This document shows positions 1 to 10,719 of a stretch of DNA of 38,934 bases, one piece after another. The translations under genes were made by a program, and so were the position numbers. The stretch is from Actinomortierella ambigua (lineage: Eukaryota; Mortierellomycota; Mortierellomycetes; Mortierellales; Mortierellaceae): assembly GCA_016098155.1 (NCBI GenBank), contig JAAAJB010000337.1, positions 1 through 38,934 of the forward strand, read 5' to 3'. The notes under the pieces are model-generated. The model was not told the origin of the DNA. It did no database searches and saw nothing but the letters and a program-made list of their open reading frames with translations. Positions within the stretch are counted from its first letter, which is position 1; the number at the start of each line of letters is the position of its first letter.

Positions 1-751
1 GTATTTGTCTCTACCTCTTCACCATCTCTCTGCTTATCTTTGCCAGGATCCAACACTCCCTTGTCGCTTTCTTCCTCCCCCATTTCTACCCGCTTCAAGT
101 AAAAAACCGACAAAGCTTAGATGCTGCTACTCGCAATCAAACTACAACAATGTTTTATTATTAGGATCTGCTGGATGTTGGTCAAAAATGGCGCTGCGAA
201 CAATTTTAGTGGCACAGCCCTGTGCCTGACTCGCTGTTCCTTGTGGCGCCATCATATCCTTGTAAATTTTGCGACATTCCTTGATACTGGACTTCCCCCG
301 CTTTGCTAACTCACTTCCACTTTCGACTCTCTCGACCGACACAGACCATATAGCAGAGTGTATTTGGTGATACTACCAATTTGCCTTTGGTGCTCATTCG
401 TCTCTTGACAACCAGCGCAATGTTGTACTTTCCCAGCAACGTAGCTCGGTTCTGCTTCCTTACAAAACGAGAAGACTGATATGATTCAAAATTGAACATC
501 ATTGAAACTTCTATGTACATTTGAGGAAAGGAATGCATGCATGTGTGTGTGTGTGTGCTGAGGAAGAGGAGGGGGGGGGGAGGATTTTTTTTCAAACTTG
601 ATGCCCTGGGCCAAAGGCATATCAAAAAGGAGGTGGGAGAGCTTGGTTTCTACATTTAGCCCTCGCATTCCCACCACCCAAAGCCCCCATCTCCATATCT
701 TCATTCTCACCACATTCCATTTCTTCATTCTCTCCATCCCTTCACGGCTCA
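1..751. other. Upstream spacer of the kinase/Sel1 gene
   Basis: No gene is recognised here. It holds a (TG)8 run at 542-557 and a G10 tract at 571-580 followed by a T run, about 170 bases before the kinase start. Short open frames are present on both strands, but none resembles a known family. CT-rich sequence at about 655-745 is typical of a fungal 5' leader. Confidence 0.6.
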
Positions 752-3700
752 ATGGATTCAGCTCAGCCTCAAACCTTACTCAAGGTAGAGAGAAAACCAG
801 GCCTACAGTTGGTTTCGCGCCAAATCTGTTACTCGGCACTGACTCTATTCTTGGACAACTGGCATTAGCACTCTCTCCTTGTCCTCGGAAGGTCCCTCGG
901 AGCGGGCGCCTTTGGCTCTGTCCATGAAGCGCATTGGGGGAATCAGCCTTGTGCGGTCAAGACATTCTTCCTCAGCCAGTCCGACCTTGCTCAGCTAGCT
1001 ATCCAGAACGAGGTCTCGTTCCTCCAGACTCTACGCCATCGCCACATCATCCAGTTCTACAGGACTCACCAGGAATATGGCTGCACCTACCTCCTCATGG
1101 AGCTGGCCGAAAAGGGGAGTCTCGAACACGCCATCAACAAGGGCCATCTCGCTCCCGATGACTGGCCGACCAAGATTCGACTAGCTAGCGAGATTGCCCA
1201 GGGTCTCGCCTTCATCCATCAAGAGAAGGTCCTCCACCGTGACCTCAAGAGTGCGAATGTGCTTCTCACCAGGCACATGGAGGTCAAGCTGGCCGACTTT
1301 GGATTGGCCAAGGTCAAGTCGATGACCATGGCAGCAACAAGAGCCAGCCAGTCCAAGGCCGGGCTTGCAGGGACACTCCGATGGATTGCTCCTGAGCTTC
1401 TTTTTGCCAAGAAGCCAGAGTACACGACCAAATCGGATGTGTATGCACTCGGCGTGGTGATGTGGGAGATGGCGGCCAACTGTACACGACCATTCGCAGA
1501 CCAGGACAATGATGCCTTTGTCGCCCTGGCTGTCAGCAAGGGTGATCGCGAGACATTTCCCGCCGAGACGCCTAGCGAGTATCGTGAATGGGCGGAGCGA
1601 TGCTGGGGCCAAGATCCTTTGGACCGACCAGATGCAAGCGAGGTGGTCAAGATCCATGTCGGGCCAACCAAGGACAGCGTTGACAATTATGATGACAGCA
1701 CCATTGACCTCAGTTTAGACGAGACCAAACCGACACATGACCTAGAAAGGCAGGATAACGACCAAGACGCATTTCGCACGAAGACGACTAACGAGAACGA
1801 CGAACAGCATGTTGGTCGAATGCCATCGATAGGAGATGATGTAGTAGCCCATATGTGCACTGCTGCGAAGCAAGGAAGTATCGAGGCACAGCTGTTTCTC
1901 GGATGGATCTACGATCATGGCCTACGTGTTGACAAGAGTGAGAAGGACGCCTTCTGGTGGTATCGCCTGGCGGCCTCACAGGGATCTGCAGTGGCACAGC
2001 TCTATGTTGGCAAGATGTATGAAGAAGGACAAGGTGTTTATGCGAGCTTCGACAAGGCTATGTCATGGTATAAGCGAGCCGCAGAAGGAGGCAGTGCAGA
2101 GGCACAATATCGACTTGGCAAGGTGCATGCGGAAGGTTTGGTTGTCATTACGGACGACAAGGAGGCATCGAGATGGTACCACGGCGCAGCGAATCAAGGG
2201 CATAGCGGTGCACAGTATGAGCTGGGGCTGCGGTACTCTCTTGGTCGAGGGGTGACACAAAGCGATGAGGAGGCAATCAAGTGGCTCAACCAGGCAGCGG
2301 AGCAAGGGAGCATAGAGGCGCAGTACGACCTTGGGATGATGTACTACAATGGGCAGGTTGTTGAGAAAAACGAGACCGAGACGGTCAGATGGCTCACAAT
2401 GGCAGCAGACAAAGGCAATATCCCTTCTCAAAACCAGCTTGTTTGGATGTACAACCACGGGCATGGCGTTGAGAAGAGCGCTACTGAAGCAATCAAGTGG
2501 CTCACGATGGCAGCAGAACAAGGAGATCAGCAAGCACAGTTCAAAGTCGGCTGTATGTTCCAAGAAGGACGAGATGTTAAGCAGAGCGACGATGAGGCAG
2601 TCAAGTGGTTCACGAGGGCGGCAGAGCAGGGCATTCCAGACAACCAGCTCTATCGGGGTATGAAGCCTGAGACGTTCCAATGGTTCACCAAGGCAGCAGA
2701 GCATGGGGTCAAGGACGCTCAATATCACCTAGGTGTGATGTATGCCGTGGGACAGGGTGTCGACCAGAGCGATGTTAAAGCAGTGAAATGGTACACCCTG
2801 GCAGCAGAGCAAGGTCATTCCCTTTCACAAGAGCAGCTTGCTTTGATGTATGACAATGGCCAAGGAGTTGAGCAGAGTGATACGGAGGCGGTCAAGTGGT
2901 ACACAAAGGCAGCAGAACAAGGGAGAGTAGAGGCGCAATTCAACCTCGGCTGGATGTACAGAGAAGGGGCAGGGGTTGATCAGAGCTACGACGAGGCGAT
3001 CAAGTGGTTCACCATGGCGGCAGAGCAAGGTTATGCCAAATCACAAGAATGCCTAGGCTGGATATACCAGAATGGAGAAGGCGTTGAGAAGAGCGACGCC
3101 GTAGCGTTGAAGTGGTACACTTTGGCCGCTAGAAAAGAGCATGCTGTGGCACAGTACAGCCTTGGACTGATGTTCTTGCAAGGGAATGGAGTCAATCAGA
3201 GCGATGTCGATGCATTCAAGTGGTTCACCAAAGCAGCAGACCAAGGTTATAAGACGGCACAGTTCAACCTTGGCGTGATGTATGAAGAAGGACGAGGCGT
3301 TGAACAGAACCGTGATGAGGCGACCAGGTTGTATGCCCGGGCAGCGAATGAGTGTTTACATGATGCTGACAGCTTTGGATGGTTCAGAGGGCGAGCTCAG
3401 AGAAGCCAACTAAGCGATGTCGAGATGGTCAAATGGTTCACTAAAGCAGCAGAATATGGCGTCCAGGGAGCACAGTTCAGTCTCGGTTGCATGTTTGAGG
3501 AGGGACGAGGAGTTGAGCAGAGCCATGCCGAGGCGGTCAAGTGGTTCACTAAGGCCGTAGACCAAGGGTTTTCGCTAGGTCAATACGTTTATGGGCTGAG
3601 TCCTGAGGTTGTCCAGTGGTTCTCCAGGGCCTCCGAGCGCGGGATCGCGGCAGCGCAATTCTACTTTGGCAAGATATACAAAGAGGGACTAGGAGTTGAG

Positions 3701-5290
3701 CAGAGCGATAGCGAGGCGTTCAGTTGGTTCACCAAGGCTGCTGAGCAAGGTTATGGACATGCACAAGAACAACTCGGTTGGATGTATGATGAGGGACGCG
3801 GAGTTGAACAGAGCGCTACGGAGGCTGTCAAGTGGTACACCAAGGCAGCAGAACAAGGAATCCAGGAGGCGCAGTTCTATGTCGGCTGGATGTACAGAGA
3901 CGGACGAGGAGCTGATCAGAGCTACGACGAGGCGATCAAGTGGTTCACCATGGCGGCAGAGCAAGGTCATACCAAATCACAAGACTATCTAGGCTGGATG
4001 TACCAGAATGGAGAAGGCGTTGAAAGGAGCGACACCGATGCGGTGAAGTGGTACACCTTGGCCGCTGAGGGGTGGCATGGCGTGGCGCAGTACAGCCTTG
4101 GATTGATGTTCCTACGGGGGCATGGAGTCGATCAGAGCGATGTCAAGGCGGCCAAGTGGTTCACCATAGCAGCAGCATCCCGTAAAGTTCAGGCGGCCCA
4201 ATTCACTCTTGGCTGGATGTATGAAGAAGGACGAGGTGTGGAACAGAGCCACGAGGAGGCGGTCTTTTGGTATGCCGCTGCGGCGTTGCAAGGGATTCCT
4301 TCGGAGGAACTTGACAATAGATGGATAAGAGAGTACGGGCGGGCAATCCAACTGAACGACATCGAGATGTTCAAGTGGTTTACCAAGGCAGCAGAACATC
4401 ACATTCAGGCAGCACAGGTCAGTCTTGGCTTTTTGTTTGAAGAGGGGCGAGGAGTTGGGCGGAGTCATGTCGAGGCAGTCAAGTGGTTCACCAAGGCAGC
4501 AGAGCAAGGGATTCCGCCTTTTCAGCACATTTTTGACCAGAGAAATGATGTCAAGTGGCACACCAAGTTAGCGGAGCAAGGGTTCATGGCAGCGCAGTTT
4601 CACCTTGGATGGATGTATCAGAATGGACAAGGTGTAGATCCGGATGCCTCAGAGGCGGTCAAGTGGTATACCCTGGCGGCTGAGCAAGGTCATGTCACGG
4701 CACAAAGGTCCCTTGCTTGGATGTTTGATGGAGGCGAAGGGGTTGCACAGAGCTACATTGAGGCGTTCAAGTGGTTCAGCAAAGCAGCTGAGCAAGGAAA
4801 TGATCAGGCTCAAAACATCGTTGGTTGGAAGTACGATCTGGGCCAAGGAGTTGAACAAAGCGATCATTTGGCATTCATGTGGTATCGTCGGAGCGCCGAC
4901 CAGCAGGACCCGTATGCGCAGTTCAATCTCGCTTCGATGTACGAGCTTGGTCTCGAGGTGGATCCAGATAGCAGCGAGGCTCTTCGTTTGTTTCGTATGG
5001 CAGCGGAAAAACAAGAGCCGAATGCGCACTTTCATATCAGATGGTTGAACAACTCTGACTATCTCGCCAGACAAGCAAGCATCGATCCATCAGATGTTGT
5101 CTCATTGTGCCGCCTTGGAGCCGAGCGAGGATATGTAGCAGCGCAACACAACCTTGGTCGATTGTATGAGAAGGGTCGAGGTGTAGAGAAGAATGTGGAG
5201 GAGGCTATTGTTTGGTACAGCAAGGCTGCTGCTCAAGGACATAAGGATTCAAATGGCCGACTGACGTTTATTCGAAAGCACGAGGAATAA
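752..5290 (+). CDS. Protein kinase (TKL-like) with a long tandem Sel1 repeat array
   Basis: Two exons are proposed, 752-784 and 869-5290, giving 1484 aa. The first exon encodes only 11 residues (MDSAQPQTLLK). Its intron (785-868, GTAGAG...TTAG, phase 0) is needed because the frame carrying the kinase N-lobe hits TAG at 866-868. The kinase domain spans about residues 16-275. It has a glycine loop GAGAFG at 22-27, the ATP lysine K42 in CAVKTF, the catalytic loop HRDLKSAN with D136, DFG with D154, and an APE motif in RWIAPELL. All key residues are present, so the kinase is predicted to be active. After an acidic linker, about 26 Sel1 repeats (AEQG..AQ..LG.MY..G.GV form, 36 residues each) fill residues 340 to the end. 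Sel1 arrays are protein-binding solenoids, so this is likely a signalling kinase with a large scaffold tail. Kinase plus Sel1 is an expanded fungal architecture. The substrate is unknown. Confidence 0.9.
785..868 (+). other. Intron 1 of the kinase/Sel1 gene
   Basis: 84 bases, donor CAAG|GTAGAG, acceptor ATTAG|CAC, with a branch-like CACTGAC at about 837-843. Both flanks are in phase 0, and splicing joins an ATG at 752 to the kinase glycine loop. The very short first exon makes the gene start easy to miss. Confidence 0.7.
2681..3616 (+). repeat. Higher-order Sel1 supermodule, copy 1
   Basis: A 936-bp unit measured from the conserved Trp of one short unit (KPETFQWF) to the same Trp in the next (SPEVVQWF). 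It contains six ordinary Sel1 repeats, one degenerate unit rich in D/R (LSDVEMVKWF), one ordinary repeat and the next short unit. The order of unit types is the same as in copy 2. Confidence 0.8.
3617..4555 (+). repeat. Higher-order Sel1 supermodule, copy 2
   Basis: A 939-bp unit running from SPEVVQWF to the third short unit (RNDVKWHT). It matches copy 1 unit for unit, including the degenerate unit (LNDIEMFKWF). The paralogue at the right edge of the window has only one such supermodule, so this looks like an in-frame segmental duplication of about 312 codons. Confidence 0.8.
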
Positions 5291-7041
5291 ATCCTACTCT
5301 TTCTCCACATTTTCTCTTACAAGGCACGCATGGACCCATCTTGTCAAAATCTACTCCTGCTACTCTGAAGAATGTCATGGTTTGTACATGGAAAATATTC
5401 CCCGTAGCGACTCTGTAGTCGACACCCCAACGGGTCTGGTCTTTCACAATCCATAGTAATTTGAAGCAACTTGTTCCAAATAGATGCCACACTGCGAATT
5501 TTTTTTTTTTTTTAAAAAAAAAAAAAGGAATCTGCTGTCCGGTGGCTGTTGTACATGGTAGCAACGAGGATATGAGTTGGAGACAATCTTTATAAAATTT
5601 AGGAATGGAGGGAAAACAGCCTGTGGCTGAAGAGCCTTTAGATCTATGGCTGGATTGTGATCCTGCACGGCTGTACGTCCCCCCATCAGGGCCCCCACCT
5701 CCAAAGATGAAAGGTAAGGGGGTGGCTTCCGGCGGTGATGAAAGAATACTCAACAGAGACCTCTAGCTTGAGCTTTGGTAAATACATAAAATTTTGTGGG
5801 TGTGATGTTGAGAAAGCCTCATTTGTTGCCCGATTATGAGGAAATGGAAAACCTCTTGTTGGTCTTCATTGCCGCGAGGATTTGACACAGATGTGTGAAT
5901 CCCGGTCAAAACACCACCGCGTGTCATGAAACACTAGCCAGGGTTTCTTCATATTCTCCCTCGCGTCTTTGATGACCGCGTTGAGGGCGAGGATGGGGGC
6001 GCCACCTGTGGTTTGTCGCCAATCTAGCTTATCTTCCTTTCGAGTGCCGCGTGGGGGGGGGGTTGTCGAGACTGTCAAACGTACCGTAGACCCATCGGAC
6101 TGTGCTGTAGCATGCCACAAGGATGTCGATGCGAGCTTTGCCGGAAAGGTCTTTATCGAAGCGGCATGTCACTAGGTGGGGTTGAGGAGTACGACAAACT
6201 GTATGTGTTGATACTGGGATTGTGGGGTACAGGTGTTCTTCTTCCAATTGACTACTGTAGGTAGAAGAGAACCCGAGTATAAACTTTGGTGTAGCTGGAC
6301 AGATCGGAAAGTAGAAAGTAGGGCAGCATGGGTGCTGAGCGGCTGAGTTTGCATTGTAGAGCGCATATCTACAACCCCCACATCTTTCTTTTCTATCTAT
6401 CTCTCTCTCACACTCACCCCCCCCCTTCCTTCCTTCGCAGCGTTCCTTTCTCCCCTCACCCACCTGCTCACTCATTCACGCACTCCCCATTGTCGCCTTT
6501 GACCTCCCCAAGGGCGAGGCACACCCGCTCTCTTACTCCGTTGACACAGTCTGATTATCCACTCCTTCCCTCGCACCTCTTTCTTTCTGTTTTCTGGAAG
6601 AGTCCCATTTGTGGTTTCCTTCGCCTCTTGCTTATTCTGTTCACTTTGGCGTAGCCCCTCCCCCCTCCTCCCCTCGCACACACACACACACACACTCCAT
6701 GTAACCGTGCCATACTTCGTCCTACCCTTGATCACAACATCGATCATTTTTCCCTTGACCTGACCAACCAACAGCAGTTTAGCTTCTTCAGCCAGCAAGG
6801 CGACAAGAGAGGGTTTGTTCAATAGCTGTTCAACACTCAGCAGCAGAACATCATAACATCGCCCAGCACTTTTCCTGCTATCGCTGCAGTAGAATCGACC
6901 ACAGCCAAATCTTGTTTGCTTCTCTCTTTGAGCCCACATCTTTTGAACGCCGTCATTCCCCCCAACCCTCCGCCCATCGATCTTCATTTATTAGAAGCCA
7001 AAATCTTTTTTTTCTTTGGAATCGAACCTTAAAATTTCTCT
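5291..7041. other. Spacer between the kinase/Sel1 gene and NAGLU
   Basis: No intact gene. The region contains a T15/A13 block at 5499-5526, a reverse-transcriptase relic on the minus strand at about 5890-6030, G10 at 6053-6062, C9 at 6417-6425 and a (CA)n run at 6677-6695. CT-rich sequence at about 6380-6660 and the following 380 bases probably include the promoter and leader of the gene starting at 7042. Confidence 0.6.
5866..6050 (-). pseudogene. Relic of a non-LTR retrotransposon reverse transcriptase
   Basis: The minus strand encodes a short stretch (roughly 6030 down to 5890) that reads GGAPILALNAVIKDAREN, then KPWLVFHDTRWCFDR. This fits the segment of LINE-type reverse transcriptases seen in fungal genomes, where an APIhxLNxVIEDAR helix precedes the first catalytic Asp strand (LVFQDMxxAFD). 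Here F-D of that motif is kept, but the neighbouring Ala is Cys. The frame ends in TGA or another stop within 20 residues, and no fingers or thumb region flanks it. It is a decayed fragment, not an active element. The match is from memory of the family, so confidence is moderate. Confidence 0.45.
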
Positions 7042-10000
7042 ATGCATCCCTGCTTGGCGATGAGCCATCCTCACAGTAGTGGCAACTCAAAAAGCAGCAA
7101 CAACCGCAACAGCATCAGCAGCACAAATAACACCAACAACACCAACAGTAGCTGGAGAAAGAGTCATGGGAGCAGCAAAACATGGGCGTGCTTTCTACTT
7201 CTTGCCCTTGCATGGCTATCGGTGACCATGGACACATCGGTGGCAGTGCCAACGGAGCCCGTCCTGGCTTCATCGCCCATAGAGGGGGCGATGATGGATG
7301 AAACAGCAGTGGCGGTGGTGGTGGATAGTCCCACCTTCCTGTCAGGAAAAGTATCTCCGCTTTCAACGCCGTCAGCGTCCCATCCTTCCAATCGGGCCAC
7401 GGATCCACGTCGACAGCAGCAACGGCAACCAGAGCCGCACTCAACGAGAGGTCCCTCCGCAGCGTCCAAACGTCAAGTAGAAGAGCACACGGATGGCAAC
7501 GAGGATGGGGAGGAAGACATGGTGAGACCGTTGTATGACCTGGTCAAGCGACGACTCCCTCCAACCTACCATGACGCCTTCACGTTTGTGCTGAAACTCG
7601 GGATGGAGCCCGTTGAAGAGTCGACATCTAATGTCTATGATGCATACAAGGTTTCGCAGGGCAACACCGCCAGCAGCAGTGGCGCCAACAGCCAAGAAAA
7701 AATCTTGATCGAAGCCGCCACATTGTCCGGGTTGGGAGTTGGGCTGAACCACTACCTCAAGCACGTGTGTCAGGTCGAAATGACATGGTCTGGTGATCGA
7801 TTTGTGGCCTTGCCGCCAAAGCCACCCATGGTGCCCATCGCCACTGCGGAGCCATCAGTAGCAGGAGGGGGAGAAGACAAGGGCGGTCAGCGAGTGCTGA
7901 GCGGGTCGAGTTTTGTGCAGTGGCGCTACTACATGAACGTGGTGACATTTGGCTACTCGTTTGCTTTCTGGGACTGGAAACGATGGGAGAAGGAGCTGGA
8001 CTGGATGATGCTCAACGGCGTGAATATGGGGCTGGCGATGGTTGGACAGGAACAAGTGCTTCGTCAGTTTTACTTGGACTTGGGCCTGACAGAGCAAGAG
8101 ATCCTGGGCACGTTCTTGGCTGGGCCAGCATTTACACCATGGCAGCGGATGGGAAATTTGCAAGGGTCTTGGGGGCATGACGCTACCAGGATCCAGCAGG
8201 ACGAGGAAATTCGGTTCAAGCGGCGGTGGTATTCCACTCAGTGGGCGCTGCAGCAAAGGTGAGGTTTTTTTTTTGTATTCTGTCCCTCGGAGAGTGGGAA
8301 AAAGATCAAATCTTTGTGTCTGTGCCACCTTGCATCTTTCCATCTGACCTCCCGCTCATCTTTTTTTTGTGCAATGTTTCATTTCTATATATTTTTGTCT
8401 CTCTTTCACAGGATCGTCGACAGGATGCGCGCCTTTAACATCACCGCCGTCTTGCCGTCGTTCAACGGCTTTGTCCCGCAGGCAATGGTGGCAAAATACC
8501 CACAAACCAAGTTCGAGAAGGCATCCATCTGGGCAAATATGCCGGAGAAGTACACACGCAACACCTACGTCCCCTCAACAGACCCCTTGTTTACCGTACT
8601 ATCGCAACGGTTCATCGAGTTGCAGAAAAAGATGTACAACGGCTTCACCTCCCACTACTATCTGCTCGATCTCTACAACGAGCTAGACCCACCCTGCGAG
8701 GCCCTCGACTGTTTCACAGATGTCACCCATGGTGTGATGAAGGCGCTCAAGACGGCGGACCCCGAGGCGATTTGGGTCATGCAAGGCTGGTTCCTCGTCA
8801 ACCGTGGGTACTGGGAGAATCCCAAGATGGAGGCCTTCTTCAAGGGGATCAAGCAATTCAACGGCGGGCAGGATGTCTTTGTCTTTGACCTGTACTCGGA
8901 TGTGGCACCGTTGTGGAACGAGACACAGGGGTACTATGGACTGCCCTGGGGGTGGAGCATGCTCAACAACTTTGGGGGCAGCCAAGGACTGTATGGCACG
9001 TTGCCGACGCTGCTGACGGAGCCGTTTGAAGGATATCGGCATGAAGCCAAATCGATGCGCGGGATGGGTATCACGATGGAGGGAATCAACAACAACGAGT
9101 ATCTGTACCAGCTGGTGTTGGACCTGGCCTGGCACCGCGCGGACAAGCAGGCTCAGAAGCCGATCAATGGTGCAGCACACCTGAATGCGTTCCTGGTCCG
9201 ACGGTATGGTGCTGAGCGGGCGACACCGGCGGTCTTGCAGGCGTGGAAGAAGCTAGCGCAAACGGTGTGGGACTGTCGGACGGGTCAGATGAGCCAGTCC
9301 AAGACGTTCCTGGACCAGACCCCCAAACTGGAGATGGAGCACTTTGGATTCATGGGCACAAAGATGTGGTATGACCGCAAGATGGTGGTCGAGGCTTGGG
9401 GCCTGTTGATCGGGTCGACTCTTCGTGGACAACAAGAACAGCAGCAGCCGCCGCCGCCATCGTCCAGTATCTTGTTCACGTCCTCGTCCTTCTCGTCGTT
9501 CCGCTATGACCTGGTCGATGTGACACGTGAGGTATTGCTGGGGATCGTGTTGCCAGCCCTGCATGCGGAGATTGTTCGTGTTTATCGGAGCGACACTGCC
9601 CGCCTCCGGACCGTGAGCTACAAGCTGCTGCAGGTGCTTGACGACACCGACCGGATCCTGGGCACCCATTCACTCTTTATGCTGGGCCCTTGGCTGGATG
9701 CAGCACGAGCACGGGCGATGGACCCGGTAGTGGCAGGGACCGTCGTGCCGCCGCTCAGCAACCAGCGGGGGTATGAGGATTACCTCGAGTACAATGCTCG
9801 GAACCAGATCACCTGGTGGGGCCCCCAGGGACAGGTGGCGCTACAGGACTATGCGTCGAAGCAATGGGGAGGGTTGATCAAGACGTTTTATATCGAACGG
9901 TGGGAGCTCTTTGTGACCCATCTGCAGTGGGCGTCAAACAGCGGCGACGTGTTTGACGAGGAGGCGTACTTGAAGGCGTCGCTAGAGAGAGAGACGGCGT

Positions 10001-10140
10001 GGCAAAAGCAGACGCTGCTGGGGCAAGGCGGTCGGATCACGGTCGAGGAGAGGGGGGACACGGTCCGCGTGGCGCAGGAGATTTGGCGCCGCTGGGGCCC
10101 GATGGCCAAGAAGATCGCCAACGGCGAGGATATACTATAG
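7042..10140 (+). CDS. NAGLU: Alpha-N-acetylglucosaminidase, GH89 family
   Basis: Two exons, 7042-8258 and 8412-10140, giving 981 aa. The intron 8259-8411 (GTGAGG...TTTCACAG) splits an Arg codon (AG|G). The enzyme releases terminal alpha-linked N-acetylglucosamine. In animals it is lysosomal and acts on heparan sulfate. The N-terminus is Ser/Asn-rich, then has one hydrophobic stretch (ACFLLLALAWLSV, about residues 50-62), suggesting a signal anchor or late signal peptide. The NAGLU N-domain lies at about 170-260, followed by the barrel (WRYYMNVVTFGYSFAFWDW, DWMMLNGVNM). The two GH89 catalytic acids are present: E496 in LYNELDPP and E629 in GITMEGINNN. The helical C-domain follows, carrying a Q/P/S-rich insertion at about residues 755-775. 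At 981 aa it is longer than the roughly 740-aa animal enzyme, mainly in the N-terminus and inserts. The natural substrate in a fungus is unknown. The next gene converges on it. Confidence 0.95.
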
Positions 10141-10719
10141 AATTGTTACATAGACAAGTTGGAAACAGCTCCCAGGTAGCCCAACCAATTATATATATAT
10201 ATATATACCAACCTGGAGGTTGTGAAACTCACTTTGGCCCATGAAAATGAAAGTCCACTGTGGCGATGACAGCGTGCATGTAAGGCTTGTGATCACAGTT
10301 TTACAGTGGTATTGCCTGGTGCGATATGGCACTACAAGGCAGAGAAGCGTTCAAGTGGCTATATGGTCAGCCCGACGATGAAAGAGGTGGCTAACTATAT
10401 GGTCAACGAGGGTAATAATGGAAAGTCCTGTTGGCTTGTATGGCCCACAGGATAAAGGGGTGAAAGTGTTTTTGTAAGGTTGTATTGAAAGAGTACTGAT
10501 CGGGGGTCTGTGTCTGCCTGTCTAATGAATTCCTTAGACCGACAGACACAGACCCCCCATCAGTACCCTTTCAATACAATCTTACAAAAACACCCACACC
10601 TTGATGAGACAGGTCAACAGTATTCATGCGACAAGCTAATCGCTCGGGTCCAGCGGTCGAAAATAGGAGCAGAGTATCCCGATGACTTGAATGCTAGACA
10701 CATTTTATCTCTTTTGAGC
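10141..10719. other. Convergent spacer between NAGLU and SMP3
   Basis: 579 bases between two stop codons that face each other, so it must hold both 3' UTRs. It contains (AT)9 at 10190-10207, two imperfect copies of a GTGGCT...TATATGGTCA motif at about 10352-10407, and the palindrome described separately. No open frame of interest. Confidence 0.6.
10466..10593. repeat. Near-perfect 128-bp palindrome with no spacer
   Basis: The left arm (10466-10529) and right arm (10530-10593) are reverse complements over 64 bases with about six mismatches. They meet at a GAATTC centre with no loop. The arms begin GTGTTTTTGTAAG and include a GGGGGTCTGTGTCTG block. Weaker pairing extends a few bases further out. 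As RNA it would form a hairpin of roughly 60 base pairs. It lies where two genes converge. Confidence 0.9.

Noticed and set aside
2063..2728. 221-codon minus-strand open frame with Cys/Leu repeats, and similar ones along both Sel1 genes
   Set aside because: Periodic antisense reading of the Sel1 repeats. The regular CCLGEPLDRL pattern is the reverse of the repeat codons.
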